Positions 6,510-13,870 of a stretch of 64,000 nucleotides of DNA are shown here, in pieces; positions within the stretch are counted from its first letter, which is position 1; each line of letters starts with the position of its first letter. The notes below the pieces were generated by a model. It made no database searches, was not told where the DNA came from, and saw only the letters and a list, made by a program, of their open reading frames with translations. A program made the position numbers and the translations under genes. The DNA is from an uncultured cyanobacterium (GTDB lineage: Bacteria > Cyanobacteriota > Cyanobacteriia > Cyanobacteriales > FACHB-T130), in the NCBI GenBank assembly GCA_936920195.1, contig CAKZHE010000097.1, forward strand, positions 1 to 64,000, read 5' to 3'.

Positions 6510-9017
6510 CTAAGCCTCTGACTTCAATGTTTTGACTTCGACCAGGGCATCGCCTACCCTGATTTTGCGCCGATCCGATATTTCTTCTAGTTGAGCTAAT
6601 GCCACTCTTAAATTGACGTTGACGGGGGATGACTCGGTATAAATGTCATCAGCAAGGCTGCTGATTCCGGTGACAACTTTGGCTAGTTGTGTTGCCAAAC
6701 TCTCAGCCTTTTTAACCATCTCGGCGATGGTAATTAGAGACTCAACTTTATAAACGCCTGCGGCCTCAGTAACTGTTGCCTGTGCGGACTCTGACAGCTT
6801 CGCCAGTAAAGCGGTTTCGGCGATCGCCTTGCTGTACCTTTCCAGATCCGGGTTGATTGGTTCGCTAGTGGCCTCAATCGGTGGTTTCCAATATTTGCAG
6901 TAACTTTCCGCAGCGCGATCGCTATCTAAAAACGTAAAGCTATGTACCCCGCACTGCCGTTCGCCAGCTTCCCCGCCCTCAAAACGATGGCAGTGTTGAC
7001 AGGTGAAGCAGCTTTGCTTCTCACTGAGGATCTGGGCGGCAACTTTAAAGGCAGCGTTTACGCTCTGCTCGTTCAAAGCGTGGCGCAAACCCGCCGCCTT
7101 TGCTCTGGCTGATTCCTCCCACTCTGCCGCCTTCGGCGATTCGCCCTCCTGCGCTTCCAACTTGTCCAGCAATTCAATGATTTTTTCACCCTTGGCGAAG
7201 GTGCGCTCGCCTACCCCCGCGATATCGGCTAGTCGTTGGCGCGTGTGAAGGGTTGGCAAATTTGCCAACCCTTGTCCCCCGGCGCTCATGTTCGCTTTGG
7301 CTTCTGCCTCAATAATTGAGCGCCAAGCTTTAGCTTCGCGGAGCTTTTGCTCATCATTCTTTTCCCGCCCTTTGTTGGCTTCTAGGAGCCGTTTTAGCTC
7401 TTGTTCTGGAGTGGCAAAGCGCACCCATTTTACTTCCAGGGACTTGAAGCGGCTATCGCCTTTTGCTGTCAATCTCTCAACGCATCGATGACAGGAGTTG
7501 CCGTCAACGATGTGCCTGGTCGTGATGCTAACCACGATGGGCTTAACCCAACCGCTTTGATCGATGGTTGCCTCAAGTTCAGTTAGATCCTCTTCTCCGT
7601 AGATCTGCTCATTCAGCGGGTGTCTTATGATCTCGTCAATATTCACAAACCGGGGCAAGTCTTCGTCTGGGGCAGTCTTCAGGGAGGAAAGATCGACTGT
7701 GCCATCGTCTTTCTGAGGCAATCCCCACCGCCGATTATTTTCTCGGACGATATCTGGATTAACTGCGCCAGATGGAAGCGATACCACAGCGCTAACGGAT
7801 TCCTGCTCTGACTTGGAAGTGGGTCCGTTATGCAGCGTTTCCACCAAATCTTCTAACAGATGCTCTCCCGCCTCCGTTAGCGAAAACCCTACTGCCCCAT
7901 CTGTTTGAATAAACTTAAGCTTCAGCAGTTGCTTAAACGCCACATCTGCTGCTAATTGCTCCCATCCTAAGTTCAGGGCGATCGCCTGTTTGCTGGCTTT
8001 GTTGTTGGCCTTGATCTCCTGGAGAATCAGGATCTGCTCCTCGGTTGATAAAATCGTTGAGATACTGAATTCGGGCGATTCCAACACTGGCAACTCTGGG
8101 GTCGAGGGCGTTGCCGACTGCGGCGCGGCGTTTTCTAATGACTCCATCTCCGCTAGGAACTCCGAGGCCGATCGCTTGTCCGCTGGGTCTGTCCACCCAA
8201 CGGGAATCCCGGAGCCACTCTCCAGGAATTCCGGGTTCGATACTTCGTTGGACGCGATCGCTCCCCTCTCCTGCAAATCTTGCTCTAATCTGTTCGTGCC
8301 AGGGGGTCCGCCTTTGCCACCCATCCGGGATAATGCTGTGGGCGATTGCAACAATAAGGAGCCGCTCTCGGCTCCAGGGCGCTCCAAAGTGGGCGCTGCC
8401 GATAGTCGTCCATTCTGCATCGTACCCGACGTAGAAGAGTTCTCTGAGAAGAAATTTGAAGTATTTGATCCGGTTTCCTGGACTGATGGGGCAGGTGAGG
8501 AGTCCTGGTACGTTCTCAATTGCCACGAATTTTGGCCTGATTTCTCCGATGATTCGGATGACAGCAGGGAAGCAGTCTCGACTGTCTTCGCCTCCGAGCC
8601 GTTTTCCGGCGATCGAGAATGGCTGGCATGGGGGAGAGAATCCGCAGACATCGTACTGTCCGGGCCTCCCCCTGAAGGTGCGGATATCTCCGTGAATTGG
8701 GACTCCGGGGTATCTGAGTCTGAGGATTGACTGACAATATTCGTCCCATTCAATGAGTTGGCATAACTCCCATCCGGCTCTAGTGGCGGCAAGTTCCCAT
8801 CCGGCTCCAACTCCACTGCATCCGGTGAGGATTCGCATATATCTATACCTAGATCGTTCTTGAGTTCGTATCTGGAGTAATAGGCGGTCTTGCCATTCTT
8901 GTCGCACCGAATTTGGAAGGGCGCTTTTTTCCTCCGGGCATCGGTTTTCAGCAATGTATATCCGGGCTTCAGTTCCGTACCGGGTTTTAGATCCGACTTG
9001 TTTATGGTTAGTGTCAT
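6510..9017 (-). CDS. ParB-like nuclease-domain protein, 835 aa, hosting a nested gene
   Basis: Domain order: a short N-terminal domain (1-60); a Ser/Pro/Gly/Glu-rich disordered stretch (about 60-320); a winged-helix-like region (320-395); a ParB N-terminal domain near 455-550 (FVNIDEIIRHPLNEQIYG, IVDGNSCHRCV); a ParB-type HTH near 580-620 (TRQRLADIAGVGERTFAK); a Cys cluster near 670-710 (CFTCQHCHRF...C...YCKYW); and a helical tail. It may bind DNA for partition or regulation. The disordered stretch coincides with the methyltransferase gene read in another frame on the same strand (7933-8838). This suggests the linker arose by overprinting. It follows the RHH gene by three bases. Confidence 0.85.
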   Translation of the reverse strand: MTLTINKSDLKPGTELKPGYTLLKTDARRKKAPFQIRCDKNGKTAYYSRYELKNDLGIDICESSPDAVELEPDGNLPPLEPDGSYANSLNGTNIVSQSSDSDTPESQFTEISAPSGGGPDSTMSADSLPHASHSRSPENGSEAKTVETASLLSSESSEKSGQNSWQLRTYQDSSPAPSVQETGSNTSNFFSENSSTSGTMQNGRLSAAPTLERPGAESGSLLLQSPTALSRMGGKGGPPGTNRLEQDLQERGAIASNEVSNPEFLESGSGIPVGWTDPADKRSASEFLAEMESLENAAPQSATPSTPELPVLESPEFSISTILSTEEQILILQEIKANNKASKQAIALNLGWEQLAADVAFKQLLKLKFIQTDGAVGFSLTEAGEHLLEDLVETLHNGPTSKSEQESVSAVVSLPSGAVNPDIVRENNRRWGLPQKDDGTVDLSSLKTAPDEDLPRFVNIDEIIRHPLNEQIYGEEDLTELEATIDQSGWVKPIVVSITTRHIVDGNSCHRCVERLTAKGDSRFKSLEVKWVRFATPEQELKRLLEANKGREKNDEQKLREAKAWRSIIEAEAKANMSAGGQGLANLPTLHTRQRLADIAGVGERTFAKGEKIIELLDKLEAQEGESPKAAEWEESARAKAAGLRHALNEQSVNAAFKVAAQILSEKQSCFTCQHCHRFEGGEAGERQCGVHSFTFLDSDRAAESYCKYWKPPIEATSEPINPDLERYSKAIAETALLAKLSESAQATVTEAAGVYKVESLITIAEMVKKAESLATQLAKVVTGISSLADDIYTESSPVNVNLRVALAQLEEISDRRKIRVGDALVEVKTLKSEA
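7248..7273. repeat. 26-bp palindrome, copy 2, inside the ParB-like gene
   Basis: AAGGGTTGGCA, AATT, TGCCAACCCTT. It is coding here (QGLANLPTL) and lies just before the HTH of the ParB-like protein. It has identical arms to the copies at 258 and 14198. Confidence 0.8.
7933..8838 (-). CDS. C5-cytosine DNA methyltransferase nested in the ParB-like gene
   Basis: 301 residues in a different frame of the same strand as the ParB-like gene and entirely inside it. All core motifs are present in order: I GCSGVGAGWE (6-15), IV GFSPPCQPFS with the catalytic Cys at 71, VI AIENVPG (106-112), VIII FGAPWSRERLLIV (151-163) and X AVGNALDP (240-247). The target-recognition part is short. The ATG at 8838 puts MRIL directly before motif I. 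The ribosome-binding site is weak, so translation may depend on that of ParB. It would transfer a methyl group from SAM to cytosine in a short DNA site; the specificity is unknown. No restriction enzyme is adjacent. Confidence 0.88.
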   Translation of the reverse strand: MRILTGCSGVGAGWELAATRAGWELCQLIEWDEYCQSILRLRYPGVPIHGDIRTFRGRPGQYDVCGFSPPCQPFSIAGKRLGGEDSRDCFPAVIRIIGEIRPKFVAIENVPGLLTCPISPGNRIKYFKFLLRELFYVGYDAEWTTIGSAHFGAPWSRERLLIVAIAHSIIPDGWQRRTPWHEQIRARFAGEGSDRVQRSIEPGIPGEWLRDSRWVDRPSGQAIGLGVPSGDGVIRKRRAAVGNALDPRVASVGIARIQYLNDFINRGADPDSPGDQGQQQSQQTGDRPELRMGAISSRCGV

Positions 9018-9020
9018 GGT

Positions 9021-9212
9021 TTAAACCGATTGCTTGGCTTGTTCTGCGTCTTGTTCTGATTCCGTTCCCAGATATTTCTTGATTGCATGGAGAACCGTTT
9101 TGGTTTTGTCCCGATCGTTGCGAGCCATGTCTCTCTCGATCGCCTGACTTATAGAAATGGGCATCCAAAGCGTCATCTTTACTTGTCCAGATCTTTTAGG
9201 TCTTTTTGCCAT
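9021..9212 (-). CDS. Ribbon-helix-helix DNA-binding protein, 63 aa
   Basis: Short CopG/Arc-like protein: KMTLWMPISISQAIERDMARN gives the strand and first helix, TKTVLHAIKKYLG the second. It lies three bases upstream of the ParB-like gene, the arrangement of an RHH regulator or partition partner. It probably autoregulates; the dyad at 9240-9278 just upstream is a natural candidate operator. Confidence 0.75.
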   Translation of the reverse strand: MAKRPKRSGQVKMTLWMPISISQAIERDMARNDRDKTKTVLHAIKKYLGTESEQDAEQAKQSV

Positions 9213-9239
9213 AAGTCCGTTAGCCGTATTTCTGTCCTA

Positions 9240-9278
9240 CTTGTCCGTATTGTATCACTGTCTAAAGCAATAGTACAA
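9240..9278. promoter_or_regulatory. Candidate operator/centromere dyad, copy 1
   Basis: In the 119-bp gap between divergent genes. CTTGTCCGTATTGTA (9240-9254) is followed by TGTCTAAAGCAATAGTACAA (9259-9278). The 20-mer recurs exactly at 12244-12263, and the reverse complement of the 15-mer occurs at 12259-12273. The half sites make an imperfect dyad around TCTAAAG. A bidirectional operator for the RHH protein or the HTH protein at 9332 is the simplest reading. Confidence 0.6.
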
Positions 9279-9331
9279 GTGAGAGATGGGGAGAATTTTG
9301 CTAAAATTTTCACAGACACTAAGGAGGCCAA

Positions 9332-9721
9332 ATGACTAACTCGCTAGCCCCATCAGTAGCAAAGCGCCTAACTCATAAAGCAAATTTGCTCATTCAGGTT
9401 GATCGGGCGAGTCTCTTGAAAGTGGGCAGTATATTCGCGAAAGCCAATCAAGAAGGGTTAAACTTAACCCAAGATGAATTGGCGACTATCATTGGATGCA
9501 GTCGCGGCTCTCTCAGCAATGTTTTCCTGGGGAAAAGCTTTAATCAAGAAATAATAACGGGGCTATTGATACTGCTAGAGCCGATAAACCCCGAAACCAA
9601 TCGCAAATATTCTTACGAAGAAATATATAAATTAGCGATTAAGATTGACTCGGACGAAATACAGCGACGCTTTGACGAGATCAGGAAGCAAAAGCTTCTG
9701 GGAGGGAGTGCAGATAAGTAG
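9332..9721 (+). CDS. HTH transcriptional regulator, 129 aa
   Basis: A central helix-turn-helix is clear (LTQDELATIIGCSRGSLSNVFLGKS, about residues 49-73), followed by a helical C-terminal region. A strong AAGGAGG precedes the ATG. It is divergent from the RHH/ParB operon across a dyad, so it may be a master repressor of the module. It overlaps the convergent gene at 9681 by 41 bases. Confidence 0.8.
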   Translation: MTNSLAPSVAKRLTHKANLLIQVDRASLLKVGSIFAKANQEGLNLTQDELATIIGCSRGSLSNVFLGKSFNQEIITGLLILLEPINPETNRKYSYEEIYKLAIKIDSDEIQRRFDEIRKQKLLGGSADK

Positions 9722-10199
9722 GGATTGCCGCTACTCCAATATCGAAATGCTCAATCCCAGACTCAAAGGCGGCCTCAAGTATTTTCTGCAAGTTTCCAGA
9801 GGCGCGGAGCGATCGCATATCCGCTTCGCTCCCTGTAACGCCAAGACACCATCGGCGATTAATCCGCAGATCGCACCGTTTGATTGCCTCGAAGATGGTC
9901 GCCGACAACGTGGCGAGAAACAGGGTTAGCGCCTTAGTGCTAGCACCCAAAAAATCAGTTATTTCCTCAAAACTAGCCCCTTCTTCCATCATTTCTTGTA
10001 CTTCCTGCACTTGCTCTGGCAGTACGGCAAATATTTTTTTGCCGCCGTCTCGATCCGCCCAAACGAGTCGGCTGTCAACCGTGAGTTGAAGTACGCCCGA
10101 CTCGTACTCAACTTCCATCTCAGACTGGCATTCAATAGCTCCAGTCCGCCAATTGATGGCGTTAATTTCGGCGATTATTTGTTTCTGGCGATCAAGCAA
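9681..10199 (-). CDS. Hypothetical protein, 172 aa
   Basis: An acidic N-terminal half with alternating strand pattern (IECQSEMEVEYESGVLQLTV), then EQVQEVQEMMEEGASFEEITDFLG and a more hydrophobic helical region. No family recognised. It overlaps the convergent HTH gene by 41 bases, so either this C-terminus or the neighbour's may be shorter in reality. Confidence 0.55.
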   Translation of the reverse strand: MLDRQKQIIAEINAINWRTGAIECQSEMEVEYESGVLQLTVDSRLVWADRDGGKKIFAVLPEQVQEVQEMMEEGASFEEITDFLGASTKALTLFLATLSATIFEAIKRCDLRINRRWCLGVTGSEADMRSLRASGNLQKILEAAFESGIEHFDIGVAAIPTYLHSLPEAFAS

Positions 10200-10297
10200 A
10201 TTATTATTTTGGGGGTTCGTTTGAATAGCTCTTAATGCGATCGCTATTTAGCCTTAGCGCAATGCCTATAATTATTTCTGACTAGATATAAATCTTA

Positions 10298-10609
10298 CTA
10301 CCATTCGTAATAAATATCAATTTCTAGAACTAAATTGATTTTCCCTTGACGTGGAATTGCCGGAATCACTTGCCCCAGTTCAGCGCCAATCACCTTACAG
10401 ATAGCGACTAGCAATGCTGGCTCGACTGAAGCTGCTCTACCATCTTCTAGTTTTTGAATGAATTGGGGCGAACAACTGCATCCTGCGGACTTTAATTGGT
10501 CTGATAGAGATCTTCTAGATATTTTCCCTCGCAGTTGCTTGATCTTTTTGCCTAGATTTTTGTCCCAATTAAAGCGAGAAACGCAATCTAGGCTGACCAT
10601 TTCTGTCAC
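10298..10609 (-). CDS. XRE-family HTH regulator, 103 aa
   Basis: A Cro/C1-type domain: LGKKIKQLRGKISRRSLSDQL, then CSPQFIQKLEDGR as recognition helix, then a helix ending EIDIYYEW. Independently transcribed. A 244-base gap upstream holds a possible 75-codon GTG-started frame (10702) that I could not support. Confidence 0.75.
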   Translation of the reverse strand: MTEMVSLDCVSRFNWDKNLGKKIKQLRGKISRRSLSDQLKSAGCSCSPQFIQKLEDGRAASVEPALLVAICKVIGAELGQVIPAIPRQGKINLVLEIDIYYEW

Positions 10610-10853
10610 AAATTACCTCTCTTCTACTGCTTTATTCCGTAGCGTAGTAAATCGCTGCATCACAGAATAAGCTTAGGCTAGCAAAGCAAGGTGAAGAAAT
10701 TGTGAATCACGCAGCCGGAGCGAAGTTGACTGACTTAAAGCTCAATTCATTAGTATTGCCATGCTGCCAGCAACGGTTCAGAGATCGCTATAAACTTGTC
10801 GTAGAATTGTCGAAAAATTGGACTCCCTTTTTAATTGGGGAAATTAACAGCGA

Positions 10854-11354
10854 ATGCCATTCAAAATCCTCATCTTGCTTGCGATCGCGTTACTTGCCAT
10901 CATTGCCATTCGGCCTCTGGCGATACTAGCGATGCTGCTATTGGTTTTCGCGTTACTTGTGCTGTTGGTCGCCTCCCCGATACTGATAGCAATTGGTGCA
11001 ATCAAACCTCGCTGGGTGCTGCTTAATTTGAGCGACAACCGTATTGCTGCGCTTGGGGCGGCAGTTGCGTTGTTTTTGCTGCCAGCGATCGCACTACCCG
11101 GAGCCATTGATCTGACTAAATCGCTAATTTTTGGATCGCGACCAGCAGACACCTCGCCACAAGCCACTGTTGCTCCATCGGTAATTTCCTCGCCACCGAC
11201 ATCAGAATCGCCATCGCCTAGCCCTTCGTCAACAACTGCCGTTAATAGCCCCATCCGCAATTCTCGGTCTGGTAGCTGTGCTTGCCCCTACGACACGGAT
11301 CGGAGGGGGGAGAAGTTGTGGCGGGAGATCCGCTTATTCCAGGGATGGCGGTGA
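10854..11354 (+). CDS. Membrane protein with Pro/Ser linker and frameshifted Cys-rich tail
   Basis: At least two hydrophobic segments fill residues 4-50 and another about 65-85. A Ser/Pro/Thr linker (95-130) and CACPYDTD follow. In this frame the protein ends soon after at 11354. Shifting forward one base within the G6 run at about 11305 gives RSCGGRSAYSRDGG...KCY and a stop at 11382. That continuation matches a Cys-rich C-terminal pattern (CPYDxDxxGRxCGxRSAYSRxGG) that I recall from other bacterial proteins. The gene therefore carries one extra G, uses programmed +1 slippage, or contains a sequencing error. Confidence 0.6.
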   Translation: MPFKILILLAIALLAIIAIRPLAILAMLLLVFALLVLLVASPILIAIGAIKPRWVLLNLSDNRIAALGAAVALFLLPAIALPGAIDLTKSLIFGSRPADTSPQATVAPSVISSPPTSESPSPSPSSTTAVNSPIRNSRSGSCACPYDTDRRGEKLWREIRLFQGWR

Positions 11355-11440
11355 TAAGCCAAAATGCTATGCGGGCGATTAAGCTCTGCCTTGCAAACTA
11401 TCTGGTTAATTCCGACTGACTTGACGGCAAAAAGCCAATG

Positions 11441-11659
11441 TCATAGCTTGATCTCCTCGTGTCCAGTGACGATTTCTTCGGTCGTTTGCCAGCGAATAAT
11501 TAACTCGCCGCCCATTGCGCGAATAGCGGCTTCAACATTCTCAAAGCTTGATGTATTGGGATTTTCAATGATCTTCGATACTGCGCTAACTAAGCTGGCT
11601 GGCTTTTTGGCTGGCTTCTGAAAAATGGAAACACGAACTTTGTTGACTTCTTGAGCCAG
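11441..11659 (-). pseudogene. Protein-like frame without a start codon
   Basis: A 72-codon open frame between a TAG (11662-11660) and a TGA (11443-11441) that reads like real protein: VRVSIFQKPAKKPASLVSAVSK, then NVEAAIRAMGGELIIRW and TGHEEIKL. The only ATG is late (in AAIRAMGG), so it is probably a 5'-truncated gene or uses an unusual start. It abuts the divergent gene at 11663. Confidence 0.35.
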
Positions 11660-11662
11660 CTA

Positions 11663-12184
11663 ATGGTCGCCAAGTTAAAAACGATGATTGACTACAAGGA
11701 GCGCGAAATCGCCAAGCCTAATGCAAATGAGGTCACTTTCGTTGATACCAAGGGAAAGACTCACAGGCTAAAAATGGGGACGTTTACCATCGAGAATTAC
11801 GAGCAGCCGCAATACTCTAAATTTCTGCGGGTGCAGCTAAAAAATGGCAGAGGCGAATTCCCGATCTGGGGTAATCCTTTAAAAATTGAGATTGAAATCT
11901 TTCTTGAGGAGCAAGCAGGAAAAATCGCTCCTGAGCCTGAGCCAATTGCCGAACTTCAAAAAGCCGCCCTTACTGTCGAAGTTCAAATCGCCAGCATTAC
12001 TTGGTTTGGAGAAAGTTTCGTAGCTAATTTGAAGGAAGGCAATCGCCTGTTAGGGCAAATCACTTTTATCTCCGCCTGGGGCGATCGCTGGCATTTTCGA
12101 TTTGGGGCAAAGGCTGGCAAGAGCAGTTCGGCTTATCAGGCGATTTGCTCTCTGATGGAATTAGCTGGTGCGTTGCCCTTCTGA
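11663..12184 (+). CDS. Hypothetical protein, 173 aa
   Basis: A soluble protein with two beta-rich halves (THRLKMGTFTIENYEQPQYS; ASITWFGESFVANLKEGNRLL) separated by a Glu/Pro stretch. The second ATG in the frame (11663) is preferred over a TTG at 11651; MIDYKE at 11684 is also possible. No family recognised. Confidence 0.6.
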   Translation: MVAKLKTMIDYKEREIAKPNANEVTFVDTKGKTHRLKMGTFTIENYEQPQYSKFLRVQLKNGRGEFPIWGNPLKIEIEIFLEEQAGKIAPEPEPIAELQKAALTVEVQIASITWFGESFVANLKEGNRLLGQITFISAWGDRWHFRFGAKAGKSSSAYQAICSLMELAGALPF

Positions 12185-12239
12185 TGGCAAATCACCTCAA
12201 CCACCAAGGAACTTTGAAATCTTAACAAAACTTGATGTA

Positions 12240-12273
12240 CCATTGTCTAAAGCAATAGTACAATACGGACAAG
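12240..12273. promoter_or_regulatory. Candidate operator/centromere dyad, copy 2
   Basis: GTACCATTG and CAATAGTAC form a dyad around TCTAAAG, continuing into TACAATACGGACAAG. It shares an exact 20-mer with 9259-9278. It lies in a region with no supported gene (12185-12488), about 220 bases before the gene at 12489. It may be a second site for the same regulator or a partition site. Confidence 0.55.
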
Positions 12274-12488
12274 CAGGTAAGGAGTACGGCAGCAGTCCGC
12301 TCAATCGAACAGCGAACCATGCTGCCGCAACCCTGGAACTGCCCGTGGGAAAAGGTTTGGAGCGCTCCGAGGAGGTCGCCATGAGTTAGAGACAGTTGTC
12401 CGGCATTGGGTTTCTTTATTAATTGCGTCCCCCGGCGATGGCTTGTTGTTACCTGCAAGCGATCGCCCTCCCTAAACAAATTTTAGCT

Positions 12489-12752
12489 ATGAGCGAAACA
12501 ACAATACTGTACGAATTTGGAGCAGTCCAATCGGTAGACGCAGACCCAGCGTCAGAGGCAGCGCGAGATTCCGCGATTGCCGCCCTAGACGGACTAATCT
12601 ACCATCTCGAAGCCAGTTTTGGTTGCAATCATCTAGAAGCAACTAGAGCCGCTGCCTCATTGGTGATGGGAATAAAGATCGTTCAATCTCGCGAGGAGTT
12701 AGAGGCCACCATCCGCCGGATACAGAAAAATTACCAGCAAGTCTACGACTAA
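12489..12752 (+). CDS. Small helical protein, paralogue of the gene at 12878
   Basis: 87 residues. LIYHLEASFGCNHLEATRAAASLVMGIK aligns with IHHFQSNFGCDLLTATRVTAELIAAIK in the next gene; both share (F/L)xxxFGCxxLxATRxxAxLxxxIK. Function unknown. An upstream in-frame ATG (12423) is not favoured because the added residues do not resemble the paralogue. Confidence 0.65.
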   Translation: MSETTILYEFGAVQSVDADPASEAARDSAIAALDGLIYHLEASFGCNHLEATRAAASLVMGIKIVQSREELEATIRRIQKNYQQVYD

Positions 12753-12774
12753 TTTCGTGGACGGTCACTGGTGT

Positions 12775-12826
12775 GAGCGAGTGTTCATACGCTCTCGTGC
12801 GGGTTCGATTCCTGCTACTCCTCCAA
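12775..12826 (+). other. tRNA-like 3' half
   Basis: A T-arm with canonical loop (GCGGG, TTCGATT, CCTGC at about 12799-12815) is followed by acceptor-like TACTCCTCCA. Before it is a stem-loop (GAGCG ... CGCTC). No 5' acceptor strand that pairs was found, so it is at most a degenerate or partial tRNA. It directly follows the gene at 12489-12752. Confidence 0.35.
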
Positions 12827-12877
12827 GGGCGGCTGCCGTAGTAGTCAGTCGCCCTATCTAAAAAACACAGGAAAGCA

Positions 12878-13111
12878 ATGGAGGATAAAGAATTTCTTGC
12901 CGAAACCGCCCTGTATTTCGCCAGCGCCAGCGTTACCGCTGCGTCTGAGGCAGTCATTCATCATTTCCAGTCCAACTTCGGGTGCGATCTCCTAACAGCA
13001 ACCAGAGTTACGGCTGAGTTGATAGCTGCCATCAAAAAACACCCCTGGACACCCGAACAATTCCATGCCGCCGCCAGGGTGGCAGAGCAAAAATTCATGG
13101 GCGATCGCTAG
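12878..13111 (+). CDS. Small helical protein, paralogue of the gene at 12489
   Basis: 77 residues with the same FGCxxLxATR core as the upstream gene, so the pair arose by tandem duplication and divergence. AGGAAAGC precedes the ATG. Each copy is followed by structured, tRNA-like sequence, which suggests the duplicated unit may have been gene plus RNA. Function unknown. Confidence 0.65.
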   Translation: MEDKEFLAETALYFASASVTAASEAVIHHFQSNFGCDLLTATRVTAELIAAIKKHPWTPEQFHAAARVAEQKFMGDR

Positions 13112-13371
13112 TGCGGCAGGTGCCTTCCACAGCATCTGAGCGGGTGCAATTCCCCAATGCCCTGACCCCTCTGAATAGTAGAGCGGCTAGGCTACTGATG
13201 TCGATAAAGAATGACCCTGAAATGTAGCACGAGAGGAGTTTGAAGCCCTAAAATCCATCCAGTTTGGGTCTGGGTGGGCGACACCTGCTCCAAGTGGTGT
13301 GACAGCCGGAGAGACGGCAATCAACGGCAGGCGTGTTCCTTTATTGACCAACAAGCCGCAAGGCTTTTCTT
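13112..13371 (+). other. Structured non-coding stretch
   Basis: About 260 bases with stops in every frame and several stem-loops: GGTGC ... GCATC near 13120, CACCTG ... GTGGTG near 13290 and GCC ... GGC near 13305. It leads into the tRNA-like gene at 13372. No known riboswitch or intron core was recognised. Confidence 0.4.
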
Positions 13372-13441
13372 GGGGTAGTAACTAAGGCGGTTGATCGTTT
13401 GCCTCCCAACGATTTTGCGGGTTCGATTCCCGCCTACCCCC
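13372..13441 (+). tRNA. Atypical tRNA-like gene, anticodon unclear
   Basis: A 70-base cloverleaf: acceptor GGGGTAG with CTACCCC (7 of 7), a reduced D-arm (AAC/GTT) whose loop contains GG, anticodon-like stem ATCGTT with AACGAT, and a perfect T-arm GCGGG-TTCGATT-CCCGC. The anticodon loop has eight bases (TGCCTCCC) and no U in the usual position 33, so the decoding identity cannot be given. It may be a degenerate phage tRNA or a tRNA mimic. No CCA is encoded. Confidence 0.5.
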
Positions 13442-13510
13442 ATTCCTTCTAGCCGGGAGAAGGAGTCACTCATTTTGTTATAGAACAACCTGGCTTTCCT
13501 ACTAAATCAA

Positions 13511-13870
13511 ATGAACAATCACTTATTTGATGCTGATGGATTTACAAGAAGAGATATTTTGGCGCTACTCAAACGCCAGTCGGACGGACTGACCGAGAAA
13601 GAAATTGCTGAAGAAATTGGGCTGACCGTCGCCCAAACTAAGATTCACTTAAATGCTCTGGCTGCCAACCAAAAGTGCGATCGCCGGGGCAAAAGATATC
13701 GCCTAATTCCCACCTCCCATACCGAAGAAAGACTGGGGAAAAGATTAGCGATCGCGGCAGAATCACCGATTCCCCGAACCAAACTTCTTCTGCCACCAAA
13801 AGAACTTGAAAAGGAGAAGCCTAAACGCGGCAGGCCAAAGGGGGGTTATCCAAATGACCGCAGCGAATAA
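13511..13870 (+). CDS. Winged-helix protein with AT-hook-like tail
   Basis: Residues 10-60 form a winged helix (RRDILALLKRQSDGLTEKEIAEEI, TVAQTKIHLNALAANQKCDRRG). The C-terminus carries EKPKRGRPKGG, an AT-hook-like minor-groove-binding motif. It is likely a DNA-binding regulator of the element. It overlaps the next gene by 17 bases. Confidence 0.7.
   Translation: MNNHLFDADGFTRRDILALLKRQSDGLTEKEIAEEIGLTVAQTKIHLNALAANQKCDRRGKRYRLIPTSHTEERLGKRLAIAAESPIPRTKLLLPPKELEKEKPKRGRPKGGYPNDRSE

Noticed and set aside
7990-8730. 246-codon open frame on the plus strand
   Set aside because: It is antisense to two overlapping minus-strand genes, whose double constraint keeps stops rare. The product is low-complexity Ser/Pro with no domain.
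10702-10929. GTG-started 75-codon frame upstream of the membrane protein
   Set aside because: The first 50 residues are passable, but it overlaps the better-supported membrane gene and has no recognised features.
11364-11621. 85-codon plus-strand frame
   Set aside because: The opposite strand reads much more like protein (11441-11659); this frame appears to be its shadow.
12168-12389. 73-codon plus-strand frame
   Set aside because: It spans the operator-like dyad, lacks a ribosome-binding site and has no protein-like pattern.
12693-12826. Intron-containing tRNA using a distant GAGGAGT acceptor strand
   Set aside because: The 7-bp match lies inside a coding gene, the spacing is wrong by one base next to the T-arm and no intron core is visible; chance pairing is likelier.
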